A stretch of DNA of 64,000 nucleotides, from positions 1 through 64,000 of the forward strand of contig NZ_AHCF03000003.1 in the NCBI RefSeq assembly GCF_000238275.3, given 5' to 3'. This DNA is from Pseudoalteromonas undina (GTDB taxonomy: Bacteria; Pseudomonadota; Gammaproteobacteria; Enterobacterales; Alteromonadaceae). This document shows positions 56,383 through 64,000 of this stretch, in pieces. A model generated the notes under the pieces. That model was given only the letters and a program-made list of their open reading frames with translations. It searched no databases and was not told the origin of the DNA. Position 1 is the first letter of the stretch, and each line of letters opens with the position of its first letter. The translations under genes and the position numbers were made by a program.

Positions 56383-57084
56383 ATGGAACACAACATTAAT
56401 AAACATATTTCTGGTCGTTTTAATCAAGAGCTAGAAGATGTTCGTAACCATGTATTAAGCATGGGTGGATTGGTTGAGCAACAACTTAATAGCGCGCTTG
56501 ATGCAGTAAGTCAAAACGATGCGGTATTGGCACAAAAAGTACGTGAAAACGACTACAAGGTTAATGCAATGGAAGTCAGTATTGATGAAGATTGCACCCG
56601 TATTATTGCTAAGCGCCAACCAGCAGCCAGTGATTTACGTTTGGTTATTGCAATAGCAAAAACCATTGCCGATTTAGAAAGAATTGGCGATGAAGCTAAG
56701 CGAATTGCTAAAGTTGCACTAGACTCATTTACTAAGGATCAACAAGATTTATTAGTAAACATTGAAAATATGGGTCGCCAAGTATCTAAAATGTTGCATG
56801 ACGTTTTAGATGCGTTTGCACGTATGGATGTGCAACGCGCATTTGAAGTGCATAAAGAGGATGCTAAAGTAGATAGAGAGTATGAAGCAATTACTCGTCA
56901 AATAATGACCTACATGATGGAAGATCCGCGCTCAATTCCAAAAATTATGGATTTAGTATGGTCTGTTCGCTCATTAGAGCGTATCGGTGATCGTTGTCAA
57001 AACATCGCTGAATATGTCATTTATTTTGTAAACGGCAAAGATATTCGTCATACATCTCAAGAAGATATTGAAAAATCACTGTAG
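56383..57084 (+). CDS. phoU: Phosphate transport system regulator PhoU
   Basis: 233-residue all-helical PhoU protein with two repeated three-helix bundles (RNHVLSMGGLVEQQLNSAL; RIIAKRQPAASDLRLVIAIAK and ERIGDEAKRIAK motifs, then SLERIGDRCQNIAEYVIY). It relays the state of Pst to PhoR and represses the Pho regulon when phosphate is plentiful. Last gene of this pst operon. Confidence 0.96.
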   Translation: MEHNINKHISGRFNQELEDVRNHVLSMGGLVEQQLNSALDAVSQNDAVLAQKVRENDYKVNAMEVSIDEDCTRIIAKRQPAASDLRLVIAIAKTIADLERIGDEAKRIAKVALDSFTKDQQDLLVNIENMGRQVSKMLHDVLDAFARMDVQRAFEVHKEDAKVDREYEAITRQIMTYMMEDPRSIPKIMDLVWSVRSLERIGDRCQNIAEYVIYFVNGKDIRHTSQEDIEKSL

Positions 57085-57108
57085 TGATACGAATAACTAA
57101 AAAATATC

Positions 57109-57140
57109 AAAGGCAGTAATACACTGCCTTTTTTATTTTT
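57109..57140 (+). terminator. Rho-independent terminator after phoU
   Basis: AAAGGCAGT / ACTGCCTTT stem with an AATAC loop followed by a T-rich tract. Confidence 0.9.
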
Positions 57141-57234
57141 TGTAAATAATTGAATAAGAAAAAGCGTTCACAATCTAGCTTAATGCTGTAAAATTCAGGT
57201 TGAACAGCATATTGAATTGATTAAAGGGTCAGTT

Positions 57235-57909
57235 ATGCCAACAAATTTTTTAGGTGTTTTTGCAAAATCACCTATAAAGCCAATAGAAGAACACATCAGA
57301 AAGGCTCATCAAGCTAGCGAAAGTTTGATACCTTTTTTTAATCATGTTTTTAAAGAAGAGTGGCAACAAGCAGAAGAGCTACGTTTAACCATTCGTAATA
57401 TAGAACGTGAAGCTGATGAAATGAAAAGAACTATACGTTTACAATTACCTGGCGGATTATTTATGCCGGTAGAGCGTACAGATCTGCTCGAATTAGTAAC
57501 CCAACAAGACAAAATTGCTAACAAGGCAAAAGACATTGCTGGGCGTGTAATTGGTCGTGAGATGATCATACCAAAAGAGATTCAAGAAGACTTTTTGGCA
57601 TACGTAACTCGTTGTGTTGATGCAACTAAACAAGCATCTAAAGCGATCAATGAGTTAGAAGAATTGTTAGAAACGGGCTTTAAAGGCAGAGAAGTAACTC
57701 TGGTTGAAAAAATGCTCGTAGAATTGGATGCCATAGAACAAGACACGGATGAAATGCAAATTAGAATACGCCGCCAACTACGTAAAGTAGAAAGTGAGCT
57801 AAATCCAGTTGATGTGATGTTTTTATACAAAATCATTGAATGGGTTGGCGAGCTTGCAGATATTGCAGAGCGCGTAGGATCACGTCTTGAGCTGATGTTA
57901 GCTCGTTAA
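57235..57909 (+). CDS. TIGR00153/DUF47 PhoU-like protein paired with Pit
   Basis: 224-residue PhoU-related helical protein (TIGR00153): FAKSPIKPIEEHIRKAHQA at the start, READEMKRTIRLQLPGGLFMPVERTDLLELV, DEMQIRIRRQL, and WVGELADIAERVGSRLELML. Usually coded next to Pit, which it is thought to regulate. The start at 57235 follows AAAGGG with 6-base spacing; a TTG 18 bp upstream in frame would place that site inside the gene. Confidence 0.9.
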   Translation: MPTNFLGVFAKSPIKPIEEHIRKAHQASESLIPFFNHVFKEEWQQAEELRLTIRNIEREADEMKRTIRLQLPGGLFMPVERTDLLELVTQQDKIANKAKDIAGRVIGREMIIPKEIQEDFLAYVTRCVDATKQASKAINELEELLETGFKGREVTLVEKMLVELDAIEQDTDEMQIRIRRQLRKVESELNPVDVMFLYKIIEWVGELADIAERVGSRLELMLAR

Positions 57910-57948
57910 TTTAAAATCAGTTCAAACACGAAAGATTAAGGTTACACA

Positions 57949-59217
57949 ATGGATATCATTGCATCTTACGGCACGGTATTAATTTTAATTGCCGCAGCAG
58001 TCGGCTTTTTTATGGCTTATGGTATTGGCGCAAATGACGTTGCCAACGCGATGGGTACATCAGTAGGTTCAAAAGCACTTACCATTAAACAAGCGATTTT
58101 TATCGCGATGATTTTTGAGTTCGCAGGTGCTTATTTAGCGGGTGGTGAAGTAACATCAACAATTCGTAAAGGGATTATTGATGCGGCCCCATTTGCCGAT
58201 ATTCCTGAGCTGATGGTTTTAGGTATGATCGCCTCTTTATTCGCCGCAGGCAGTTGGTTATTAATGGCCTCATTTTTAGGTTGGCCGGTATCGACTACTC
58301 ATTCAATCATTGGCGCTATTATTGGTTTTGCTCTAGTTGCAGTAGGTACAGAGGCTATTCAATGGGGTAAAGTTGCCGGTATTGTAGGTAGCTGGGTTGT
58401 AACGCCAGCGATATCAGGTTTTATAGCTTACTTAATATTTATGAGTGCGCAAAAGCTGATTTTTGACACCGACGCTCCACTTAAAAATGCAAAGCGCTTT
58501 GTACCAATATACATGGGTTTAGCTGGCTTTATCATGGCTCTTGTGACCATTAAAAAAGGCTTAAAGCACATTGGTATTAATTTAGGTACTATTGAAGGTT
58601 TTGCTATTTCTATTGGTATAGCGGTACTGGTTGCTGTTATTGGTAAAATTGCTATTTCTCGTTTAAATATCGATCCTAAAGCGGATAGAGAAATGCAGTT
58701 TAACAATGTAGAAAAAGTATTTGCGGTACTTATGGTACTAACAGCTTGTTGTATGGCATTCGCTCATGGTTCTAACGATGTTGCTAATGCAATTGGGCCT
58801 CTAGCTGCTGTTGTAAACATTGTTGAAAACAATGGTGAAATTGCGAAGAAAGCCGCTATTGCTTGGTGGATATTACCACTAGGTGGTTTAGGTATTGTTG
58901 CCGGTCTTGCTATTTTAGGTAAAAAAGTAATTAAAACCATTGGTGAAGGTATTACTCATTTAACACCAAGCCGTGGTTTTGCTGCTGAATTAGCTGCTGC
59001 CTCTACCGTTGTTATTGCATCGGGCACAGGCTTACCTATTTCAACCACACAAACCCTAGTAGGCGCTGTGTTGGGTGTAGGTATGGCACGTGGGATTGCC
59101 GCACTTAACATGGGTGTAATAAGAAATATTGTAGTTTCTTGGGTAATTACATTGCCAGTTGGTGCTGCCCTTGCTATTGTTATTTTCTACGTACTAAGAA
59201 CCGCCTTTGGGGTTTAA
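57949..59217 (+). CDS. pit: Inorganic phosphate transporter Pit family
   Basis: 422-residue inner-membrane transporter with about 10 helices and the duplicated phosphate-transporter motif (GANDVANAMGTSVGSKALT and HGSNDVANAIGPLAAVV), plus GWPVSTTHSIIGAIIGF and TGLPISTTQTLVGAVLG. Moves phosphate with a cation; the driving ion (H+ or Na+) cannot be read from sequence. The upstream DUF47 gene is 39 bp away, so they form an operon. Confidence 0.95.
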   Translation: MDIIASYGTVLILIAAAVGFFMAYGIGANDVANAMGTSVGSKALTIKQAIFIAMIFEFAGAYLAGGEVTSTIRKGIIDAAPFADIPELMVLGMIASLFAAGSWLLMASFLGWPVSTTHSIIGAIIGFALVAVGTEAIQWGKVAGIVGSWVVTPAISGFIAYLIFMSAQKLIFDTDAPLKNAKRFVPIYMGLAGFIMALVTIKKGLKHIGINLGTIEGFAISIGIAVLVAVIGKIAISRLNIDPKADREMQFNNVEKVFAVLMVLTACCMAFAHGSNDVANAIGPLAAVVNIVENNGEIAKKAAIAWWILPLGGLGIVAGLAILGKKVIKTIGEGITHLTPSRGFAAELAAASTVVIASGTGLPISTTQTLVGAVLGVGMARGIAALNMGVIRNIVVSWVITLPVGAALAIVIFYVLRTAFGV

Positions 59218-59246
59218 TAAAAAGTACTTAAAAGACTTTTAGCTTG

Positions 59247-59283
59247 AAAAGATCTCAATGCCCTTGGTGTTGGGGTCTTTTTA
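59247..59283 (+). terminator. Terminator after pit
   Basis: AAAAGATCTCAA and TTGGGGTCTTTT form a 12-bp stem with G-T wobble pairs, followed by T residues. Confidence 0.75.
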
Positions 59284-59298
59284 TTTGTGGAAAGAAAA

Positions 59299-60216
59299 AT
59301 GACCAATCTCCCTAGTATTAAACAGCTGCAGTATTTATTAGCTGTGCATCAACATCAACATTTTGGCCGAGCAGCAAGTGCCTGTTTTATTGGTCAGTCA
59401 ACGCTCAGTACTGCGATTCAAAACCTAGAGGAAACTTTAGGATGTCAGCTTATAGAGCGAGAAAATCGCAGCCTAATGTTTACCACTATTGGTGAAGAGG
59501 TGGTTGAGCGTTCAAGAAAAATAATCAACGATACTATTAGTTTAAAAGAGTTAACTAAAAGCTTTTTAACACCACTTAGTGGTACATTAACGGTAGGTGT
59601 TATTCCTACGATTGCGAGCTTTATTGCAGCGCCTTTGTATCACTTTTGTCAGCAAACATTTGTAGATTTAGAGTTGGTATTGATTGAAGACACCAGCGAT
59701 AAGTTACTTGATAAGTTAGAGCATGGTCAAATTGATTTAGCATTATTAGCGCTGCCCTACGAAACCGATAAATTTCATACCCAAGTATTAGCGCAAGATC
59801 ACTTTAGTTTAGTGCACCATAAAGACTACACACCAGCCAAAGGCATTGAAGACTTTAATTTATTACCAGAAGCCAGTGTATTTTTACTTGAGCGAGAACA
59901 CTGTATGACAGGGCATGCGCTCAGTGCGTGCCATTTAAATCGCTCTAGCTGTATAAACCCCTTTGAGGCGGCTAGCTTACATACTTTATTGAGTATGGTT
60001 GAGTATAAACTTGGCGTGACGTTTTTGCCGCAAATGGCGATTAATGCGGGTATTTTAGAAAACAAAAACATGCTAGCTACGCCATCGCAAGGCGATGCCT
60101 ATCGCGATATTGGTGTATTGTGGCGTAAAACAACAGGGCGCATTCGTGACTTTAAATTGTTTAGCCAACAACTAGAGGTCTTTTTGAAAAAGCAGTGCAG
60201 TGTTGATTTTAAATAG
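59299..60216 (+). CDS. oxyR: Hydrogen-peroxide sensor OxyR (LysR family)
   Basis: 305 residues, as in E. coli. N-terminal winged helix (SIKQLQYLLAVHQHQHFGRAA) and LysR substrate domain. The redox pair is present as Cys-202 (REHCM) and Cys-211 (LSACH), nine apart as C199 and C208 are in E. coli OxyR, so peroxide-sensing disulfide chemistry is expected. The ATG at 59299 is chosen; an upstream GTG four codons earlier is an alternative. Regulated targets such as katG are not adjacent. Confidence 0.93.
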   Translation: MTNLPSIKQLQYLLAVHQHQHFGRAASACFIGQSTLSTAIQNLEETLGCQLIERENRSLMFTTIGEEVVERSRKIINDTISLKELTKSFLTPLSGTLTVGVIPTIASFIAAPLYHFCQQTFVDLELVLIEDTSDKLLDKLEHGQIDLALLALPYETDKFHTQVLAQDHFSLVHHKDYTPAKGIEDFNLLPEASVFLLEREHCMTGHALSACHLNRSSCINPFEAASLHTLLSMVEYKLGVTFLPQMAINAGILENKNMLATPSQGDAYRDIGVLWRKTTGRIRDFKLFSQQLEVFLKKQCSVDFK

Positions 60217-60217
60217 G

Positions 60218-60246
60218 TAAAAAAAGCGTATTTTAATTAATACGCT
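60218..60246 (-). terminator. Terminator of the small membrane-protein gene
   Basis: AGCGTATT / AATACGCT stem (60225-60246); read on the minus strand it is followed by T7. It is 15 bp beyond that gene's stop and beside the oxyR stop. Confidence 0.75.
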
Positions 60247-60261
60247 AAATAACACGGGGAA

Positions 60262-60465
60262 TTATAGAGGCTGCTTATGCTGGCTGTGGTAGCTCTCTAG
60301 CGGCGGTAAAAATAGTAAGTAAACCCATACAACAACATTAAAGTACGGGACTAGCCCAAGCACTGTAAAGGTTTTTACAGGGTAGCCTTTAATCTGGGCA
60401 TACTTGTAACATTGAAGCGCAATAGCAAAGTGTATAAACAATAATAACGTGATTAGTTGCGTCAT
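60262..60465 (-). CDS. Small membrane protein of unknown function
   Basis: 67 residues with two hydrophobic helices (about 3-20 and 34-56) and a polar C-terminus (LESYHSQHKQPL). The start at 60465 follows AAGGAGG with 6-base spacing; the in-frame ATG six bases earlier would have almost no spacing. No family recognised. Confidence 0.65.
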   Translation of the reverse strand: MTQLITLLLFIHFAIALQCYKYAQIKGYPVKTFTVLGLVPYFNVVVWVYLLFLPPLESYHSQHKQPL

Positions 60466-60652
60466 AAACATCCTCCTTATGCCCCTATGTCCACCTTTAA
60501 CAGTATAGACATCTAGACGATAAGAAATAAAGATGTCACGTAAAATTAAGGTAATCACTTAATTTTCATGACATTGTGCTGCCGATAAGCAAAGTATAGG
60601 TTAGATGGGCAAATTTGGAAGTAATAAATTGCTTAAATTTGTTTATTAATGT

Positions 60653-63184
60653 TTATAGTGACGTGAGGGTGTCTTGATAAAAAATAGGGTTGTTTTTAAT
60701 TTTTTCTAACTCAATCAGTACCTTGTCAATTGGTACAGGGCGAGCAATAAAGTAGCCTTGCCCATAGTCGATACCAATTTCTTTAAGTGCAAAAAATACT
60801 TCTGCAGTTTCTACATATTCGGCAACAGAGCGCTTATCTAGTGAGCGACTGATGTCATTTATGGCTTTCACTAGCGCTAAGTCAATGGAGTCATTGAGCA
60901 TATCGCGAACAAATGAGCCGTCAATTTTTACGTGTTGGGCTGGTAATTGTTTAAGGTAATTAAAGGTACTGAAGCCGGTGCCAAAGTCATCAATTGAAAA
61001 GTGGCAACCTAAATTATTTAGTCGTTCAATCATTTTTCGTGTCGCCGCTAAATTATTAATACTGGCCGATTCGGTTATTTCAAAAATAATTTTCGCAGGA
61101 GACACTTGATACTTCTCAAGGGTCGACTCTATTAATGGCAGCAAACGCTCATCTAAAAATGACTGTGCCGATAAGTTTATTGCAATTTGAAGAAGCTCTG
61201 GATGTGCAGCAACACTCGCAATGCTGTTACGAATAACACATTGGTCCATTAAAAAGGTATCGTTGAGCATTTCCAATGAGGGAATAAATTGATTAGGGTA
61301 AATAAGTTCGTCGTCTAGCTTTAACCTTAGCAGTACTTCAAAGTAGGCAACCTGATTAGTTTTAAAATCCCAAATGGGTTGATAATGAAGCTCTATGCTG
61401 TCTTGTTGGAGTGCTTGACGTACCCCATGGCCCCACTCTAAACCCGTTTGCAGCGCATTGTTCTCACCATCTTGTTTTGAATAACAATGTACTAAGTTAC
61501 GACCTAAATTTTTAGCAATATATAACGCAATATCTGACTGCTTTAAGCATTCATTTGGATCGCAGTTATCAGCGGTAATTTGGGTTAAACCAATCGAGCA
61601 ACTAATTGAATAGATTTGCTCTTCAGATTTAAATTGGTTGCCTTCAATGGCACTACAAATTCCTTCTGCGATTAAATGTGCATCCAATAAATTGGTATTT
61701 TTAAGTATCACCGCAAACTCATCGCCACCGACACGGCAGATCAGATGCTCATTACTTATATTGGCAATAAATAGCTGCGCTACTTCTTTTAAAACAATGT
61801 CACCTTGTTGATGGCCTTTACTGTCATTTATTATTTTAAAGTGGTCAAGGTCAATATAAATAAGCGCATGTTCAATATTTGTATGGGTGTTTTCGCTCTG
61901 GCAAATATAGTTAAGCTGTTGGTCAAAATAATAACGGTTGTGTAGCCCTGTTAAGGTGTCATGCAGGGCTAAATGGCGTAATTGCAACTCTGCTTGTTTG
62001 CGCTCATGAATGTTATCGAGTGTGGCGGTGATAGTGGCGTTGTTGCTGCTATTTTTTATTAACTGAAGCCGACATTCAACCCATACTGAGTTACCGTTTT
62101 TTTGGCTCAGTTTAACTTCTATTTTTTGTTTGTTCGCGCCACCTTGTAAAATATCATTAATTGTTGATTGTAATGACTGTTTATATTCTGTGGTACAAAA
62201 CGCAGTGAGTGGTTGTTGTAAGGTCGACTTAACTCCAAAGCCGCTCAGAGATTCCCACGCAGGGTTTATAAAGCGAATATTCCCTTGTTGGTCTAGTTCA
62301 AGTACAACCGTGTTCAAGTGCAATAAAATACGCTGATGCGCTGAAAATAGGTCGCGATATTTAACTTCACTAATACTTAGCTGCTGTACCTTATTAGCAA
62401 ACTCAGCATAGCTCACCATAAAATCTTCTCGACGAGCAGCATGATCACAGACTTTATTTAAAAATGAGGGATCGTAAGGAGCACGAATAAAATCGGTAAC
62501 GCCAGAAAGTAATAACTGCTCAGCGTAATCGGCATCGTTTTTATCAATAATAGTAACAATGGCTTGTTGAGGGTTATGCTGCAGAATCTTTTCAACTAAT
62601 TGATTTGAACTCTCAGCTTGTGCTGCAGTGGCATCGAGTAGCACGATAGCAAACGGCTGCTGATTATAGGCACTTAGCGCGGCTTTTTCGTTAGTAACAT
62701 GAGTAATTGCAAAGTTTAGCTTTAACTGTTCACTCATATCATTTGCCCTGCTGGCAAAGGGTTCTAATAACAATAGGTTTAAGCGACTACTTTTTTCTAA
62801 ATGGCTCGACAACACGTTTGCTAGTATTTGCGGCAATATATCTTGGCGTTCAAAAGGCAGTACTGCATCTATACCATAGCTACGCGCGGTAGTTTCGGCG
62901 ATCCGCTCACAATAAATGGGCGGAATTAGCAAAATAGGCGTGTTTTTCGGCGTTTTAAGTAAACCAGAGCGGATCATACGTGAAAACCGCCAACCATCAA
63001 TTTTACCTACATCTAAGCCGGTTATGATTATATTTACGCTTTGATTCTTTAAGATTTTTAACGCATCTTGGCTGTCTGAGGCTTCAATAAACTCAAACAC
63101 ACTAAGCCTCTCCAGCGTGGCACGTATAGTCTGGCGCTCATCATTACTTGCATTTAATATTAGCAATTTAAGCTGTTTCGCCAC
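60653..63184 (-). CDS. REC-REC-PAS-GGDEF-EAL cyclic-di-GMP protein
   Basis: 843 residues. Two receiver-like domains (about 1-125 and 135-255), a PAS domain (about 285-400), GGDEF domain (about 405-575; intact GGDEF near 484-488) and EAL domain (about 595-835; EVL instead of EAL near 613). REC1 has Gly in place of the usual phospho-Asp, judging from the spacing to DG (ITGLDVGKIDG). The other EAL residues (INLSAQSF, EITES, IDDFGTGFS, VKIDGSFV) look intact. No I-site RxxD is present. No partner kinase gene is adjacent. Confidence 0.88.
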   Translation of the reverse strand: MAKQLKLLILNASNDERQTIRATLERLSVFEFIEASDSQDALKILKNQSVNIIITGLDVGKIDGWRFSRMIRSGLLKTPKNTPILLIPPIYCERIAETTARSYGIDAVLPFERQDILPQILANVLSSHLEKSSRLNLLLLEPFASRANDMSEQLKLNFAITHVTNEKAALSAYNQQPFAIVLLDATAAQAESSNQLVEKILQHNPQQAIVTIIDKNDADYAEQLLLSGVTDFIRAPYDPSFLNKVCDHAARREDFMVSYAEFANKVQQLSISEVKYRDLFSAHQRILLHLNTVVLELDQQGNIRFINPAWESLSGFGVKSTLQQPLTAFCTTEYKQSLQSTINDILQGGANKQKIEVKLSQKNGNSVWVECRLQLIKNSSNNATITATLDNIHERKQAELQLRHLALHDTLTGLHNRYYFDQQLNYICQSENTHTNIEHALIYIDLDHFKIINDSKGHQQGDIVLKEVAQLFIANISNEHLICRVGGDEFAVILKNTNLLDAHLIAEGICSAIEGNQFKSEEQIYSISCSIGLTQITADNCDPNECLKQSDIALYIAKNLGRNLVHCYSKQDGENNALQTGLEWGHGVRQALQQDSIELHYQPIWDFKTNQVAYFEVLLRLKLDDELIYPNQFIPSLEMLNDTFLMDQCVIRNSIASVAAHPELLQIAINLSAQSFLDERLLPLIESTLEKYQVSPAKIIFEITESASINNLAATRKMIERLNNLGCHFSIDDFGTGFSTFNYLKQLPAQHVKIDGSFVRDMLNDSIDLALVKAINDISRSLDKRSVAEYVETAEVFFALKEIGIDYGQGYFIARPVPIDKVLIELEKIKNNPIFYQDTLTSL

Positions 63185-63293
63185 TTAGGTACCACTCCGA
63201 GAAATGCAGATCATAAAACTGTAAGAGTAATGATATTTAGCCATAAGAACAAGCGTATTTAACCGCTATTTTAAATGTAGTTCATTAGTGGCC

Positions 63294-63385
63294 AATTAGG
63301 GAGAATATAAGGGATATTTTGAGCTTCATTAGTAATAGTAATTAGGGAGAATATAGGGGGTATCTTGAGCTTCGTTACTAATAGT
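63294..63385. repeat. 46-bp tandem duplication
   Basis: Two copies of a 46-bp unit, 63294-63339 and 63340-63385, head to tail with 41 of 46 bases the same (differences at positions 17, 21, 25, 35 and 39 of the unit). Each begins AATTAGGGAGAATATA. It directly precedes the MITE-like element. Confidence 0.9.
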
Positions 63386-63388
63386 TAA

Positions 63389-63650
63389 ATACCCAAACCA
63401 CCTCAAAATGCAGAATTCAGCGCTTCACAAGGGCTTAATATCAAGGCGATACTTTGCAGTAATGGTAGTCCCTTTCAAGAAGTAGCAACGATGAGAGTAT
63501 GCCCCTGTGAAACGCCCACGGGTTGGTTTAAAAGCGATTTATACTGCGTTATTGATATTAATAATAGAACCACTATTATTTGCAATCAATGCCTTGCCTA
63601 AATCGCTTTTAATTCCAACTGAAACTCGCATTTTGAGGTGGTTTGGGTAT
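63389..63650. mobile_element. MITE-like element with perfect terminal inverted repeats
   Basis: A 23-bp perfect inverted repeat bounds it (63389-63411 and 63628-63650; core CCAAACCACC / GGTGGTTTGG). Just inside, TA dinucleotides flank CCC and GGG, as for an element using a TA target duplication (about 63392-63647). Two internal inverted pairs are visible: 63420-63434 with 63501-63515 (13 of 15 match) and 63530-63541 with 63599-63610 (12 of 12), the latter holding a nested AATAATAG / CTATTATT hairpin. No reading frame for a transposase exists, so it would be non-autonomous. Confidence 0.75.
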
Positions 63651-63688
63651 ACACTTGGCGCGATTTTAAATGATGTGGAATTCTAACA

Positions 63689-64000
63689 ATGCGCGTAGCT
63701 GATTTTAGCTTTGACTTACCTGATGAATTAATTGCTCGTTTTCCTAAAGCAGACAGAACCAGTAGCCGTTTATTGAGCTTAGATGGGCCGAGCGGTGCTG
63801 TTGAGCATAAAATATTTAGTGACATTCTCGAACTGGTTAACGAAAACGACTTATTGGTTTTTAACAACACCAAAGTAATACCTGCGCGTATGTTTGGTCA
63901 AAAAGAATCTGGCGGTAAAGTTGAAGTGCTGGTAGAGCGTGTATTAGATGAACACCGGGTTCTTGCGCACATTCGTGCTAGTAAATCGCCAAAACCGGGC
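63689..64000 (+). CDS. queA: tRNA preQ1(34) S-adenosylmethionine ribosyltransferase-isomerase (5' part)
   Basis: The first 104 codons of queA, cut by the window end. Reading from ATG at 63689 gives [19 protein letters not shown], then [17 protein letters not shown] and [12 protein letters not shown], the QueA signature; the enzyme converts preQ1 in tRNA to epoxyqueuosine. The ORF is open to the last base. It lies 38 bp after the MITE-like element, which may supply or shift its promoter. Confidence 0.95.
   Translation, partial: MRVADFSFDLPDELIARFPKADRTSSRLLSLDGPSGAVEHKIFSDILELVNENDLLVFNNTKVIPARMFGQKESGGKVEVLVERVLDEHRVLAHIRASKSPKPG

Noticed and set aside
63598..63873. 91-codon frame opposite the end of the MITE and start of queA
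   Set aside because: Antisense to the conserved queA N-terminus; likely a shadow.

Overview
The window is a contiguous bacterial chromosome segment with roughly 40% G+C, dense genes, short intergenic gaps and strong rho-independent terminators. The proteins are gammaproteobacterial. The gene order (nnr, groESL-fxsA-cutA-dsbD, aroQ-accBC, tsaE-amiB-mutL-miaA-hfq-hflX-hflK-hflC, purA) and a MotX-type flagellar motor protein suggest a marine Alteromonadales bacterium, most likely Pseudoalteromonas or a close relative. That identification is inference from gene content; no rRNA gene is present to confirm it.

Layout: 0-9.7 kb holds housekeeping genes: nnr, rnk, the groESL chaperonin operon with a recognisable heat-shock promoter, fxsA, cutA-dsbD and aroQ-accB-accC. 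9.7-18.2 kb is the classic hfq superoperon. 18.4-25.6 kb carries purA, motX, a CPA1-type antiporter with a TrkA-N domain, an 860-bp gene-free stretch with two clear hairpins, and proBA. 25.7-29.3 kb has a solitary tRNA-Ala, a lipoprotein, a ProXp-ala-like tRNA deacylase, an MFS transporter, a DUF2058 protein and a small cytochrome c.

29.4-35 kb looks accessory: a class II aldolase and an enolase-superfamily dehydratase on one strand, an SDR dehydrogenase and a COG3618 amidohydrolase (lactonase-like) on the other, with an S41 peptidase and a lipoprotein between them. Together the four enzymes resemble a non-phosphorylative sugar or sugar-acid pathway without an obvious transporter or regulator. 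35-43.5 kb has mltD, a metallo-beta-lactamase-fold hydrolase, the zapA cell-division pair, rlmJ, a META-domain lipoprotein, a YjdM/PhnA protein, a degenerate EAL-HDOD protein and a PqiA-like protein.

43.5-50 kb is a copper/silver efflux operon: a Met/His/Cys-rich small exported protein, CusC, CusB with a fused C-terminal CusF domain, and CusA. 51.5-59.2 kb is a phosphate block: pstC-pstA-pstB-phoU behind a well-matched Pho box, then a DUF47 (TIGR00153) protein and a Pit transporter. oxyR, a small membrane protein and a large REC-REC-PAS-GGDEF-EAL protein follow. The end holds a 46-bp tandem duplication, a roughly 256-bp MITE-like element with perfect terminal inverted repeats flanked by TA, and the 5' part of queA, which runs off the window.

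No CRISPR array, prophage, plasmid gene or intact insertion sequence was seen.
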